Positions 7,900 through 17,014 of a DNA stretch of 51,200 nucleotides are shown here, one piece after another (within the stretch, counting starts at the first letter, position 1; each line of letters opens with the position of its first letter). The DNA comes from Hyphomonas sp. BRH_c22 (GTDB taxonomy: Bacteria > Pseudomonadota > Alphaproteobacteria > Caulobacterales > Hyphomonadaceae): assembly GCF_000961795.1 (NCBI RefSeq), contig NZ_LADU01000021.1, positions 1 through 51,200 on the forward strand. The letters are read 5' to 3'. The notes under the pieces are model-generated. The model was given only the letters and a program-made list of their open reading frames with translations, was not told where the DNA came from and did no database searches. Both the position numbers and the translations under genes were made by a program.

Positions 7900-8349
7900 T
7901 TAATCTGAGTCATAGGGATTGGCTATGCCAAGTGAGGCGAGCGCGGCGATTTCCAGCCCTTCCATCACTTCGGCCTGGTCGGGCTGCATATGGTCATGGC
8001 CGAGCAGGTGGAGATATCCGTGAACAAGAAGGTGCGTCAGGTGGTCGGGCAGTGACTTGCCCTGAGCGCGCGCGTCGCGTTCGCAGACGCCGAAACCGAC
8101 GGCAATATCTCCGAGCAGGGGCCTGTCCATCTGAAGCGCCGGAAAGGACAGGACGTCGGTTGCCTTGTCGATGCCGCGAAAATCCTTGTTGAGCTGGCGA
8201 AGGACCGTGTCGTCAGTCAGCAGAAGCGACACGGTTCCGTCATCGCGCGCCACGCTGCGCGCGGCCTCGAAGGCGCGGCGGCTGAGGGCTTCAAGATCTC
8301 CGAGGGCTTCCCAGCTGTCCTCTTCCACAATCAGGTCGACGTCGATCAT
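7900..8349 (-). CDS. ybeY: Endoribonuclease YbeY (rRNA maturation/ribosome quality control)
   Basis: A 149-residue YbeY, a zinc-dependent endoribonuclease used in 16S rRNA 3' processing and ribosome quality control. The zinc-binding signature [11 protein letters not shown] gives ligands H110, H114 and H120. The conserved [14 protein letters not shown] with Arg58 precedes it. Length fits the family. It sits 9 bp behind the PhoH-like gene and 12 bp ahead of corC, so it is part of a tight operon. Confidence 0.96.
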   Translation of the reverse strand: MIDVDLIVEEDSWEALGDLEALSRRAFEAARSVARDDGTVSLLLTDDTVLRQLNKDFRGIDKATDVLSFPALQMDRPLLGDIAVGFGVCERDARAQGKSLPDHLTHLLVHGYLHLLGHDHMQPDQAEVMEGLEIAALASLGIANPYDSD

Positions 8350-8358
8350 GGCTCGGGG

Positions 8359-9342
8359 TCAGCCCTCTCCGGCAGCGGCATAGGCGTCGATGATGCGGCT
8401 GACGAGGCCGTGACGGACGACATCAGCGGCCGTCAGGTAGTGCGCATGCACCCCGTCGACCCCCTCAAGGATCCTGAGGGCGTGTTTCATGCCGGATGGC
8501 TGGCTGCCGGGCAGGTCGACCTGGCCGGGGTCGCCGGTAACTACCATGCGGCTGTCACGGCCAAGGCGGGTCAGGACCATCTTCATCTGCGCGACAGTCG
8601 TATTCTGGGCCTCGTCGACGATGACGAATGCATTCTTCAGCGTACGGCCCCGCATGAAGGCGAGGGGCGCAACTTCGATTTCGCCACGCGCCATGCGCCG
8701 CTCCATCTGTTCCTGTCCCATCAGTTCGCGCAGGGAATCCCATATGGGCAGCATGTAGGGATCGACTTTTTCTTCCAGTGTGCCGGGCAGGAAGCCGAGT
8801 TTTTCACCCGCTTCCACGGCCGGACGGGTCACGATCAGGCGCTGGCGCAGGCCGGATGTCAATTCGGCAACACCGGCGGCCACGGCGAGAAATGTCTTGC
8901 CGGTGCCGGCCGGGCCGACGCCAAAGACGAGCGCATTGTCGGTATTGGCGAGGAGATCGAGATATTTCGACTGCCCGCGCGTTTGCGGCTTGATCGGCTT
9001 CTTCAGGCCCGCAAGTCCGCCGAAGGTCTGGGCCGGCGTCTGCGCCGCTTCCAGAGCGCCTTCCATTTCCATCTCATTGGCCTGTGTGCCGCTCCGGATG
9101 CGGCGCTCGAGTTCAGCAAGGGCCGCCTCGGCGATCGAGACGCCTTCGGCCGTTCCGACCAGAAGGATGCCGCCGCCCTGGCTTTCGGCCTTCAGGCCAA
9201 ACGCGGCGAGCCGGGTTTCAAGCAATTGCAGATGACGGTGATGCGGGCCGCACAGGTCCTGCAGCCGCTCAGCATTGCGGACTTCGTAGATGCGGCTGAT
9301 CGGGGCTGCGGGCGAGGCGGGCATACGGCGTTTGACGGTCAC
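8359..9342 (-). CDS. ybeZ: PhoH-like ATPase (YbeZ)
   Basis: A 327-residue PhoH-family P-loop NTPase, probably the partner of YbeY. An N-terminal KH-like segment (about 20-85) is followed by a Walker A motif GPAGTGKT at residues 143-150. Walker B is [11 protein letters not shown], and motif [10 protein letters not shown] comes later. Its start overlaps the miaB stop by 4 bp (ATGA), and ybeY follows after 9 bp, the usual miaB-ybeZ-ybeY order. RNA helicase or nuclease roles have been proposed for PhoH proteins; the exact activity of YbeZ is still unclear. Confidence 0.94.
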   Translation of the reverse strand: MTVKRRMPASPAAPISRIYEVRNAERLQDLCGPHHRHLQLLETRLAAFGLKAESQGGGILLVGTAEGVSIAEAALAELERRIRSGTQANEMEMEGALEAAQTPAQTFGGLAGLKKPIKPQTRGQSKYLDLLANTDNALVFGVGPAGTGKTFLAVAAGVAELTSGLRQRLIVTRPAVEAGEKLGFLPGTLEEKVDPYMLPIWDSLRELMGQEQMERRMARGEIEVAPLAFMRGRTLKNAFVIVDEAQNTTVAQMKMVLTRLGRDSRMVVTGDPGQVDLPGSQPSGMKHALRILEGVDGVHAHYLTAADVVRHGLVSRIIDAYAAAGEG

Positions 9343-10715
9343 GCAGCGGCCTCGCGGGCGGTGATGAACTCGCCGGTCAGGGAGTTGAGGCTGGAACCGG
9401 AAATGCGGACTGAGGCGACCTGGCCGATCAAATCTGCCGGGCCGTCGAAATGCACGGCCTGCATGTAGGGCGAGCGGCCGTGAACCTGTCCGGGCATGCG
9501 GCCCCTGCCGGTGACCAGAATATCGAGCGTCTGGCCGATCTGCTCGGCGTTGAAGGCGGTTTGCTGGTCGCGCAGGAGGGCCTGAAGCGCCTGAAGGCGT
9601 GCGTCCTTCACGTCTTCGGGAACCTGGCCGAACATCTCGGCTGCCGGCGTGCCGGGACGCTGGGAGTATTTGAAGGAATAGGCGATGGCGAACCCGGTCT
9701 TGCGCACGAGTTCCATTGTCGCCTCGAAGTCCTCGTCCGTTTCGCCCGGAAAACCGACGATGAAGTCGGACGCAAGCGCAATGCCCGGCCGAACGGTGCG
9801 CACTTTGGCAATGATCTCGTGGAATTCGGCCGCTGTGTGCCCGCGATTCATGGCCTTGAGGATGCGGTCTGAGCCTGACTGGACCGGCAGGTGGAGGAAC
9901 GGCATCATCGCGGGCGTATCGCCATGCGCGGCAATCAGGTCGTCATCCATGTCGCGCGGATGGCTGGTCGTGTAGCGGATACGGTCGATGCCGCCAATCT
10001 TTGCGATATGGCGGCAGAGCTGGCCAAGGGTCCAGTCCGGGCCGCCCTCGATGGCTGGCGCCGCGCCGTGGAACGCGTTCACGTTCTGGCCGAGGAGCGA
10101 GATTTCCCTTACGCCCTGGGCGGCCAGGCTGCGCGCTTCGACGATGATGTCATCGACACTGCGGGAGAGTTCGGCGCCGCGTGTATAAGGCACGACGCAG
10201 AAGGTGCAGAACTTGTCACAGCCTTCCTGCACGGACAGGAAAGCCGCCGGACCGTCAACGTCACGGGCCTTTGGCAGGGCGTCGAATTTCTCCTGCGTGT
10301 CGAATTCGGTCTCGAGCCGGTCGCCGACAGCGCGGCTGGCGCGGGCGATCATTTCCGGCAGCTTGTGATAGGCTTGGGGGCCGAGGACGAGGTCAACGGC
10401 TGGCTGGCGGCGGATCAGTTCCTCGCCTTCGGCCTGGGCGACACACCCTGCGACAGCGATTGTCATCCGCCCGCCGGAGGCTTCCTTCATCTTCTTCAGC
10501 TGTCCGAGTTCGGAATAGACCTTCTCGGTCGCCTTTTCGCGGATATGGCAGGTGTTGACGACAACGAGGTCGGCGTGCTCGGGACCGTCCACCGGCGCAT
10601 AGCCAAGGGGGCGCAGCACGTCACGCATGCGTTCGGAGTCATAGACGTTCATCTGGCAGCCATAGGTCCTGATAAACAGGCCTTTGGGCGTCTTGGCGGT
10701 GTCGGTAGAATTCAT
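9339..10715 (-). CDS. miaB: tRNA-2-methylthio-N6-dimethylallyladenosine synthase MiaB
   Basis: A 458-residue radical-SAM methylthiotransferase acting on i6A37 of tRNA. The N-terminal UPF0004 domain has the three cysteines of the auxiliary cluster (C20 in TYGCQMN, C56, C91). The radical-SAM cluster is C166-x3-C170-x2-C173 ([16 protein letters not shown]). A TRAM domain forms the C-terminus. The open frame extends back to 10826, but the conserved protein begins at the ATG at 10715 ([10 protein letters not shown]...[11 protein letters not shown]). Upstream there is a 158-bp gap shared with the divergent AGCS symporter, so the promoter of the miaB-to-lnt unit should be there. Confidence 0.95.
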   Translation of the reverse strand: MNSTDTAKTPKGLFIRTYGCQMNVYDSERMRDVLRPLGYAPVDGPEHADLVVVNTCHIREKATEKVYSELGQLKKMKEASGGRMTIAVAGCVAQAEGEELIRRQPAVDLVLGPQAYHKLPEMIARASRAVGDRLETEFDTQEKFDALPKARDVDGPAAFLSVQEGCDKFCTFCVVPYTRGAELSRSVDDIIVEARSLAAQGVREISLLGQNVNAFHGAAPAIEGGPDWTLGQLCRHIAKIGGIDRIRYTTSHPRDMDDDLIAAHGDTPAMMPFLHLPVQSGSDRILKAMNRGHTAAEFHEIIAKVRTVRPGIALASDFIVGFPGETDEDFEATMELVRKTGFAIAYSFKYSQRPGTPAAEMFGQVPEDVKDARLQALQALLRDQQTAFNAEQIGQTLDILVTGRGRMPGQVHGRSPYMQAVHFDGPADLIGQVASVRISGSSLNSLTGEFITAREAAA

Positions 10716-10873
10716 CCGGCGGCTTATGCCTGAAAACAGCCCGTCCTGCCAGAACCTTGTGCGGTGCCCGGTGAATGGCAGCGCGGGCCGGACGCAGTCT
10801 GTGACAAACACTTCACATGAGGTCAAACCGGGCTAGTGTGCCCCCAAGCCAATCAAAGGAGCCGGGGAGGCCC

Positions 10874-12619
10874 ATGGAAACTTTCGTAAACCTTATTCAG
10901 AATGTCAGCGGATTCATCTGGGGAGGGGCCTGGAACGGAACGGCCATCCTTCCGATGGGCCCGCTCGCTTTCGTCTTGCTCGGAACCGGCCTGTTTTTCA
11001 TGTTCCGTCTGGGTGGCCGTCCATTGCGGCGCTTTTTTCCCGCGCTGAAGGAAGTCTGGGATGGCCGCAAGTCGCACGGGGAAGACGGCGCGATTACGCC
11101 CTGGCAGGCCCTGTCGACCGCCCTGTCCGGCCAGGTTGGCACGGGTAACCTCGCAGGCGTCGCAACCGCCATCACGCTGGGCGGCGCCGGCGCAATCTTC
11201 TGGATGTGGGTGACCGCCATATTCGGCATGGCGCTGGCCTTTTCGGAAAGCTCGCTGGCCGTGAAATACCGTGAGACCGACGAGTATGGCCGCATCAATG
11301 GCGGCCCGATGTATTACATCAAGAATGGCCTTGGAAAGAACTGGGGCTGGCTGGCCATCATCTTCTGTATCGGCACGCTGTTCTCGGCCATGGCGACCGG
11401 CTCTATGATCCAGGCGAACTCGATTGCCCAGACGGCTGTGGAAACCGCCCGCTCGAACTTTGGCATCTCGCTTCCGCCCTGGTCCATCGGCCTTGTGCTG
11501 TCAGGCCTGGTGTTTGCGGTGATCATCGGCGGCATCAAGTCGATCGGATCGGTTGCCGGAAAGATCGTTCCCCTGATGGCGGCAGCCTATGTGTTAGCCG
11601 CGCTGGTTGTGCTGATCATGAACGCCTCTGAAATTCCGCATGCGTTCGGGACGATCTTTGCCTCTGCCTTCGGCCTGCAGGAAGCGGTTGGCGGCGCAGC
11701 GGGTTACACGATGGCTGCTGCCGTCCGTGCGGGTGTTGCGCGAGGCCTGTTTTCGAACGAGGCCGGTCAGGGCTCTGCCCCGATTGCCCACGCAGCGGCG
11801 CAGACTAAGAACCCGACGCAGCAGGGCGAAATCGCGATGATCGGCGTGTTCATCGACACGATCGTGATCTGCACCATGACCGCGCTCGTCATCCTGACAG
11901 TCTCGGGTGACTTCAAGCGCAGTCCTGCGCTGATCGCGGCAGAGCAATGTGTCGCCAGCAATTCGGCGGCCCTGCCGGAAGGGACGACGGTCGGGGACCT
12001 GTTCCCGTCGGCCTACCAGGACGGCCGGGACGCCATCGTTGCCGCACGCGGTGCCGAGGCAGCCGGGTTCCTCCAGGCGTGCCGTGCAGGCGGACTGAAC
12101 CTGGCGATCGACCTGCCGCGTTCGGCCACCGAGGCCGATGAAGAGGCCTATTTTGCCAAGGCGCTGGCTTCGGCATCGGATCCGGCCGTGCTGAATGATG
12201 TCCGCTACGTGTATGAGACGGATGCGGAATCGTCCGGAATCACGGCGCGGGCCTATGGCGCGGCGCTGCCGTACGGGGAATGGGTGGTGACTATTGCGCT
12301 GTTCTTCTTTGCGTTCACCACGATTATTGGCTGGACCTATTACGGCGAACAGGCAGTAACCTACCTGCTTGGCGAATGGGCGACCCATCCGTTCCGGTAT
12401 CTCTGGGTGCTCGTCGTGTTCGGCGGCACGCTGGTGACCAATACGGATGCCCTGTGGCTGCTGGGCGATATCGCCAATGCCTCCATGGCATTCCCGAACC
12501 TGATTGCGCTGTTGGCACTGTCGGGGGTGGTCTACGCGATGCACAAGCGCAATGGCGATCCGGATGAGGGACATCCGGTGTCGGATGCGCGGGAACCGCA
12601 CGACACGCCGGCCGAGTAA
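10874..12619 (+). CDS. Alanine/glycine:cation symporter (AGCS family) with an inserted domain
   Basis: A 581-residue, multi-span sodium-coupled amino-acid symporter of the AGCS (AlsT/DagA) family. Family signatures are GTGNLAGVATAITLGGAGAIFWMW, then FSNEAGQGSAPIAHAAA and FTTIIGWTYYGEQAVTYL. The ATG at 10874 is chosen over an upstream start because GGGGAGG lies just before it. Typical members are about 450-500 residues. This one is longer because roughly 105 residues (about 348-455, including two cysteines in EQCVASN and LQACRAG) interrupt the region between the helices ending ILTVSGDF and beginning EWVVTIALFF. That stretch is soluble, Ala/Glu/Asp-rich, and probably a periplasmic loop. The substrate is not predictable beyond small amino acids. 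Confidence 0.92.
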   Translation: METFVNLIQNVSGFIWGGAWNGTAILPMGPLAFVLLGTGLFFMFRLGGRPLRRFFPALKEVWDGRKSHGEDGAITPWQALSTALSGQVGTGNLAGVATAITLGGAGAIFWMWVTAIFGMALAFSESSLAVKYRETDEYGRINGGPMYYIKNGLGKNWGWLAIIFCIGTLFSAMATGSMIQANSIAQTAVETARSNFGISLPPWSIGLVLSGLVFAVIIGGIKSIGSVAGKIVPLMAAAYVLAALVVLIMNASEIPHAFGTIFASAFGLQEAVGGAAGYTMAAAVRAGVARGLFSNEAGQGSAPIAHAAAQTKNPTQQGEIAMIGVFIDTIVICTMTALVILTVSGDFKRSPALIAAEQCVASNSAALPEGTTVGDLFPSAYQDGRDAIVAARGAEAAGFLQACRAGGLNLAIDLPRSATEADEEAYFAKALASASDPAVLNDVRYVYETDAESSGITARAYGAALPYGEWVVTIALFFFAFTTIIGWTYYGEQAVTYLLGEWATHPFRYLWVLVVFGGTLVTNTDALWLLGDIANASMAFPNLIALLALSGVVYAMHKRNGDPDEGHPVSDAREPHDTPAE

Positions 12620-12641
12620 GCCTGAAACCTGTCCTCACTGA

Positions 12642-12678
12642 AAGCCCCGCCCCCGCAACGCCGGAGGCGGGGCTTTTT
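12642..12678 (+). terminator. Rho-independent terminator of the AGCS symporter gene
   Basis: A perfect 10-bp stem AAGCCCCGCC (12642-12651) with GGCGGGGCTT (12666-12675), loop of 14 nt, then a T-run TTTTT. It starts 22 bp after the stop codon. Confidence 0.88.
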
Positions 12679-12769
12679 CATGTCTGTGCTCCCGCGAGAG
12701 GCGATTGACGGGTTCCGTCTGGCGCGAATTTCTGGCTTAATGGCTGGGTAACGTGTGGGGACACCGAGC

Positions 12770-14371
12770 ATGAGACTGAAACTTGCCGCCAGCCTGATCG
12801 CCAGCGCCTTCTGCCTGGCCAGCGCCGCAGTCGCGCAGCCGCGTATTGCCCTGGTGATCGGAAATTCTGATTATAACCAGTCAGGATGGGAACTGCCCAA
12901 CCCGGTCAAGGATGCCGACTTGATCTCCGATACACTGAAACGCATCGGGTTCGAGGTCACGCTGGTCAAGAATGCCTCAGAAGAGCAGATGGAGATCGCC
13001 TTCCAGGATCATGGCGCCCGGCTCAAGGCCGCTGGCAGCGATGCGATTGGCGTTTTCTACTATGCCGGCCACGGCGTGCAGTCCGAGGGGCTGAACTATC
13101 TCGTGCCTGTGGATGCGAATGCCCGCACCGAGCAGGATCTCTGGCGTCAGGCGCCGCGCCTCGGCGATGCGCTGCAATATATCAACAGCGCCGGTAATGC
13201 GGTGAACTTCGTGATCCTTGATGCCTGCCGCAACAATCCGCTGCCCAGCGCAACCCGTGACCTGTCGGGGGGACTGGCCCCGGTCGGGCGTGCGCGCGGC
13301 CTGCTGATCTCCTACGCGACGGAGCCGGGTTTTACGGCATTTGACGGCGAGAACGAGCATAGCCCGTTCACCGAGGCGCTCGCGGCCGTGCTGCCGGTGG
13401 ACGGCCTGATTGCAGAACAGGTGTTCAAGCGTGTGGCCGACCGCGTCAGCGAGGCGACCGGAGGGGCGCAGACGCCGTTCTACAATAGCGGCCTGACGGG
13501 TGAGGACATCTGCTTTGCCCGCTGCATGGCAGGTGGCGGAATCTCCAGCGCGGAGCAGACGGTCTTCGATCTGGCCGAGAGCCCCTGTGAATATGCCGCC
13601 TTCCTGGACCAGTATCCCGGCAGCCCGCTGGCCGCACTGGCCCGGACACGGGCCGAAGGCTGCAATGGCGCGGCCGGTGGAGACGGGCGCGACGTCTCAT
13701 CGCTTTCGGACGACATGCCCGGCACACTTGCTGAATTTGCGCCATGGGAGCCGACCGTGGTCGAGTCCGGATCGGATATCAGCGCGTCGCTCGCATGTAT
13801 TGCCGACCATGCCAGGGTGGACATGTGCAAGCCGGATGACTGGAGCCAGGTCTATGAGAACTGCAAGACCTATGAGCATGCGCTGCTGGACGATGGCAGC
13901 CTTCTGACACAGGTCAGCGACGGCATGTGCACGGCACAGGCGTGGCCGGCATTAATGAAGCGCTATACGTGGGAAGCGCAGAACGAACAGGCCTTCCGCG
14001 AGAAATATGCGGCCCAGCCGAATGATTTCCGGTCGGCCATGACCTGCCTCGATGCCTATGCACGCACCGATCGCTGCACCGAACGGCGCTGGAGCGATGT
14101 CTCTGCGACTTGCCGCACCCATGAGCATGAGCGCCTGAATGACGGCGTCCTGCAGGCAGCGGTGAAGGCAGGCCAGTGTTCCGCCAAGGGCTGGGGCACA
14201 CTGCAGATCCGGCTCGGCGCCGTCAGCGGCTATCTCGAGCAGAAATCGGTCGTTCCATATGTGCAGGAGCAGATGAAGAGCAAGATACCGATGCAGCAGC
14301 AGGTGGCGCCAGATACCGGTGACCTGTACGAAACGCCGGACTACACTCAGCAGCCGGCCAAGAAATACTGA
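12770..14371 (+). CDS. Exported caspase-fold (C14) protein with duplicated four-cysteine modules
   Basis: A 533-residue protein. A signal peptide (residues 1-22, ending SAAVA before QPRIALVIG) predicts export. Residues 25-245 form a caspase-like domain with the His/Cys dyad H101 (YYAGHG) and C153 (DACRNNP), so it looks catalytically competent. [16 protein letters not shown] segment near 290 resembles short repeats seen behind many alphaproteobacterial caspase domains. The C-terminus holds two 83-residue-spaced modules with identical cysteine spacing: C343-C353-C365-C387 and C426-C436-C448-C470. Both share the pattern AR-x-D-x-C, W-S-x-V, EH-x2-L, DG-x-L and C-x-A. The tail ends in a Gln-rich stretch. 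ATG at 12770 is preferred; a GTG at 12755 is an alternative. No neighbour identifies a pathway. Confidence 0.85.
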   Translation: MRLKLAASLIASAFCLASAAVAQPRIALVIGNSDYNQSGWELPNPVKDADLISDTLKRIGFEVTLVKNASEEQMEIAFQDHGARLKAAGSDAIGVFYYAGHGVQSEGLNYLVPVDANARTEQDLWRQAPRLGDALQYINSAGNAVNFVILDACRNNPLPSATRDLSGGLAPVGRARGLLISYATEPGFTAFDGENEHSPFTEALAAVLPVDGLIAEQVFKRVADRVSEATGGAQTPFYNSGLTGEDICFARCMAGGGISSAEQTVFDLAESPCEYAAFLDQYPGSPLAALARTRAEGCNGAAGGDGRDVSSLSDDMPGTLAEFAPWEPTVVESGSDISASLACIADHARVDMCKPDDWSQVYENCKTYEHALLDDGSLLTQVSDGMCTAQAWPALMKRYTWEAQNEQAFREKYAAQPNDFRSAMTCLDAYARTDRCTERRWSDVSATCRTHEHERLNDGVLQAAVKAGQCSAKGWGTLQIRLGAVSGYLEQKSVVPYVQEQMKSKIPMQQQVAPDTGDLYETPDYTQQPAKKY

Positions 14372-14506
14372 TTTCCGAGCGCCGACCACTCAAATGGAAC
14401 GATGCGTACCCTCATGGATTTCCGGCCATCTCGGCGGCTCAGCGCGTGATCAGGCGCCTGCTGGAAGGGTCCGGACGCGCCAAACTTCAGCCCGGAATGA
14501 GAAAAA

Positions 14507-14526
14507 CCCCGACCATAAGGCCGGGG
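14507..14526 (-). terminator. Rho-independent terminator of rpmE
   Basis: On the minus strand CCCCGGCC pairs with GGTCGGGG (one G-U) around a 4-nt loop, followed by TTTTTC. It lies 38 bp past the rpmE stop. Confidence 0.87.
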
Positions 14527-14563
14527 CGTTCCCACTCTACGCATCAAGGAAGACCCGTCGGTC

Positions 14564-14782
14564 CTACATGAAGCCTTTGAACTTGTCCTTGAAGCGCGAC
14601 ACGCGGCCACCGCGGTCGAGCATCTTGCCGTCGCCGCCAGTCCACGCCGGATGCGACTTGGAGTCAATATCCAGAACCAGCCTGTCGCCTTCGGCGCCAT
14701 AGGTGGAACGGGTCTGGTATTCGGTGCCATCGGTCATCACAACAGTTACGAAGTGATAATCGGGATGCCCTTCTTTTTTCAT
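14564..14782 (-). CDS. rpmE: 50S ribosomal protein L31
   Basis: A 72-residue L31. The family pattern is clear: [19 protein letters not shown], then TRSTYG, HPAWTGG and [11 protein letters not shown]. There is no cysteine, so it is the zinc-independent form seen in alphaproteobacteria rather than the E. coli-type zinc-ribbon L31. The open frame continues to 15076, but only the ATG at 14782 gives the family N-terminus. The gene is divergent from the ABC exporter at 14945 and has its own terminator. Confidence 0.96.
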   Translation of the reverse strand: MKKEGHPDYHFVTVVMTDGTEYQTRSTYGAEGDRLVLDIDSKSHPAWTGGDGKMLDRGGRVSRFKDKFKGFM

Positions 14783-14944
14783 AGCCTGGGCCTCTCTATG
14801 TAGCCTGGTGTAACGGGTTGAATTCGCACGAGGTGCGCTGGCATGTCTCAGCCATTTTTCGAAGCCCGGCGTGTAACTGAAACAGCGCAGTCCCGCAAGG
14901 GGGCGCTTGCATTGAATTGAAGCGCGTGCGCGGAAAGACGACCC

Positions 14945-16783
14945 ATGGCCGACACTGAAACCAGCCTCGTCGAGGACCGCCGTACGACGCTTCCGGAGGG
15001 CGGCGAGGGCATGGCGCGCCCGAAAGGGCGCAGCCTGAAGCCGCTGACCCTGATCCTGCCCTACGTCGCCAGGCATTGGCTGACGGTGGGTGTCGCGCTG
15101 GTTTTCCTTGTGCTGGCAGCCGCTGCAAGCCTGGTCATCCCGATCCTTCTGGGGCGCGCGGCTGATGCCGGGCGTTCGGCAGAAGGCAATACCGAGCTGT
15201 TGCTGAGCCTGATCAACCAGTCATTCATGTGGGTGATGGTGGCTGCCATCGCGTCCGGCCTGCTGGGCGCGGTGCGCTTTTATTTTGTCTCGCGCTTCGG
15301 CGAACGTGTCGCAGCCGACCTTCGCCGGGACCTCTATGCCCACTTGCTGAAACTGTCGCCCGCCTATCATTCGCGGATGCGCTCGGGTGAGGCCGTGTCG
15401 CGCCTGACGGCGGATATCACGCTGATCGAGACGTTTCTCGGCTCGTCGGCTTCTCTGGCTGCGCGGACATTGCTGACGACAAGCGGCGCGCTGACCATGA
15501 TGCTGGTGGTGAACTGGAAACTGGGACTGACGTTGCTGGCCATGCTGCCGGTGGCGATACTGCCGGTCATGGGAATTGGCCGGATCATCAGGAAAATGTC
15601 GAACCGCGCCCAGTCCCGCCTGTCGGATGCCGGCGCAGAGGCGGCTGAAGCGCTGGACGCGATCGAACTGGTGCAGGCCTATGGCCGCGAAGCGGGACGG
15701 CTAGCCTCCTTCACGACGGCCATTGAGGCCACGTTCGAAGCGGCCATGAAACGTATTGGCGCGCGCGCCGTGATGATCGTCATGGTTTCGGTCCTGCTGT
15801 TTGGCGGCTTTGTCGGCGTGCTGTGGCTGGGCGCGCGGGGCGTCGCGACCGGAGAGATGACGTTTGGCAACCTCGCCGCCATGGTCATGTATGCGCTCTA
15901 TGCGGGGTCCGGCCTTGGCATGCTGGCGGAGGTCTATGGCGAAGTGATGCGGGCTGCGGGCGCAGCCGACCGGGCCGCCGAGGTGCTGAACACCGAGATC
16001 GAGATTGATGCGCCCGACCTTCCTGTGGCGCTGCCGACGAGGGTGACCGGCGCGCTGACATTCCATCATGTGACGTTCCGCTATGGTAGTGAGACGCTGT
16101 CTGCCCTTGAGGATTTCTCGCTGAGCGTTAAGCCCGGTGAATTCGTCGCGCTGGTCGGGCCAAGCGGCGCAGGCAAGACAACCGTATTCCGCCTGGCCCT
16201 GCGCCTGTTCGACCCGCAGGCGGGCAAGGTGATGCTGGACGGCGTGTCCTCGGTGACGGCGGCGCCGTCAGACTGGCGCCGGCAGTTTGCCTATGCGCCG
16301 CAGGAATCGGCATTGTTCACCGGCACGGCGGCGGAAAATATCGCATTCGGCACGGACAATCCCGACGAGGCCCTGCTGGAGCATGCCGCGCGCATGGCCG
16401 AAGCGATGGAGTTCCTCAACGCCAAGGAGGGGCTTGCGACGGACCTCGGCCAGAAGGGGCGCAGCCTCTCGGGTGGCCAGCGCCAGCGTGTGGCGCTCGC
16501 CCGCGCGCTTGTGCGCGACGCGCCGGTCCTGTTGCTGGACGAGGCAACCAGCGCGCTCGATTCCGAGAGCGAGGCCGCCGTGCGGCGTGCCATCGCGAAT
16601 GCCGCCGAGGGCCGCACGACACTGGTGATCGCGCATCGCCTGTCGACGGTGCGGCGCGCCGACCGGATTGTCGTGATGGAGCAGGGCCGGATTGTGGAAG
16701 AAGGCACCCATGACGCGCTGGTCGCGCAGGGCGGCCTCTATGCACGGCTTGCGGAATTGCAGTTTGCCAGCGAGGCAGCCTAG
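14945..16783 (+). CDS. ABC exporter, permease fused to ATPase (MsbA-like)
   Basis: A 612-residue type-IV ABC half-transporter. Six membrane helices lie in about residues 35-330, including [20 protein letters not shown]. The cytosolic ATPase (about 370-605) has Walker [11 protein letters not shown]-loop APQESALF, signature LSGGQRQR, Walker [13 protein letters not shown] and switch IAHRLS. It would act as a homodimer at the inner membrane and export lipid or another hydrophobic compound; the substrate cannot be told from sequence. It is divergent from rpmE. Its stop overlaps the stop of the small gene on the other strand at a CTAG. Confidence 0.93.
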   Translation: MADTETSLVEDRRTTLPEGGEGMARPKGRSLKPLTLILPYVARHWLTVGVALVFLVLAAAASLVIPILLGRAADAGRSAEGNTELLLSLINQSFMWVMVAAIASGLLGAVRFYFVSRFGERVAADLRRDLYAHLLKLSPAYHSRMRSGEAVSRLTADITLIETFLGSSASLAARTLLTTSGALTMMLVVNWKLGLTLLAMLPVAILPVMGIGRIIRKMSNRAQSRLSDAGAEAAEALDAIELVQAYGREAGRLASFTTAIEATFEAAMKRIGARAVMIVMVSVLLFGGFVGVLWLGARGVATGEMTFGNLAAMVMYALYAGSGLGMLAEVYGEVMRAAGAADRAAEVLNTEIEIDAPDLPVALPTRVTGALTFHHVTFRYGSETLSALEDFSLSVKPGEFVALVGPSGAGKTTVFRLALRLFDPQAGKVMLDGVSSVTAAPSDWRRQFAYAPQESALFTGTAAENIAFGTDNPDEALLEHAARMAEAMEFLNAKEGLATDLGQKGRSLSGGQRQRVALARALVRDAPVLLLDEATSALDSESEAAVRRAIANAAEGRTTLVIAHRLSTVRRADRIVVMEQGRIVEEGTHDALVAQGGLYARLAELQFASEAA

Positions 16784-16938
16784 CCCTTCCGCAGTTTCTT
16801 CACCTTGCCATCTATTGTAAACGCAAAGGCGAGCGACAGGATCAGGGGCACCCAGATTGGCAGCTCGCCAAGGCCCGGCGTTTCGAGCGCCGCCGCCAGG
16901 TGATCGTCCACGCACCACCACAAAAGCCATAGCCACAT
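16780..16938 (-). CDS. Small 52-residue membrane protein (unrecognised)
   Basis: A short open frame of 52 codons. The N-terminus is strikingly Trp/Leu-rich (MWLWLLWWCVDDH). A Pro/Gly linker is followed by a hydrophobic segment (LPIWVPLILSLAFAF) and a basic tail ([10 protein letters not shown]). This fits one membrane helix with the basic end in the cytosol, possibly with a short interfacial N-terminal helix. Support for translation: GGAGAA is placed 5-6 bases before the ATG, and the frame fills the gap cleanly, ending tail-to-tail with the ABC exporter by sharing CTAG. I do not recognise a family. It could be an unannotated small protein; its function is unknown. Confidence 0.6.
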   Translation of the reverse strand: MWLWLLWWCVDDHLAAALETPGLGELPIWVPLILSLAFAFTIDGKVKKLRKG

Positions 16939-17014
16939 GATATTTCTCCGCTAACTCAAACACCTCACGGGATTGAGATAGCGAAGGACGCGGAGGATTG
17001 ACAGGGGCAGGGCC

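Noticed and set aside
12770..14371. Caspase as part of an anti-phage or gasdermin system
   Set aside because: No gasdermin-like, nuclease, sensor or other defence gene is adjacent; neighbours are a symporter and rpmE. The signal peptide also argues against a cytosolic death effector.
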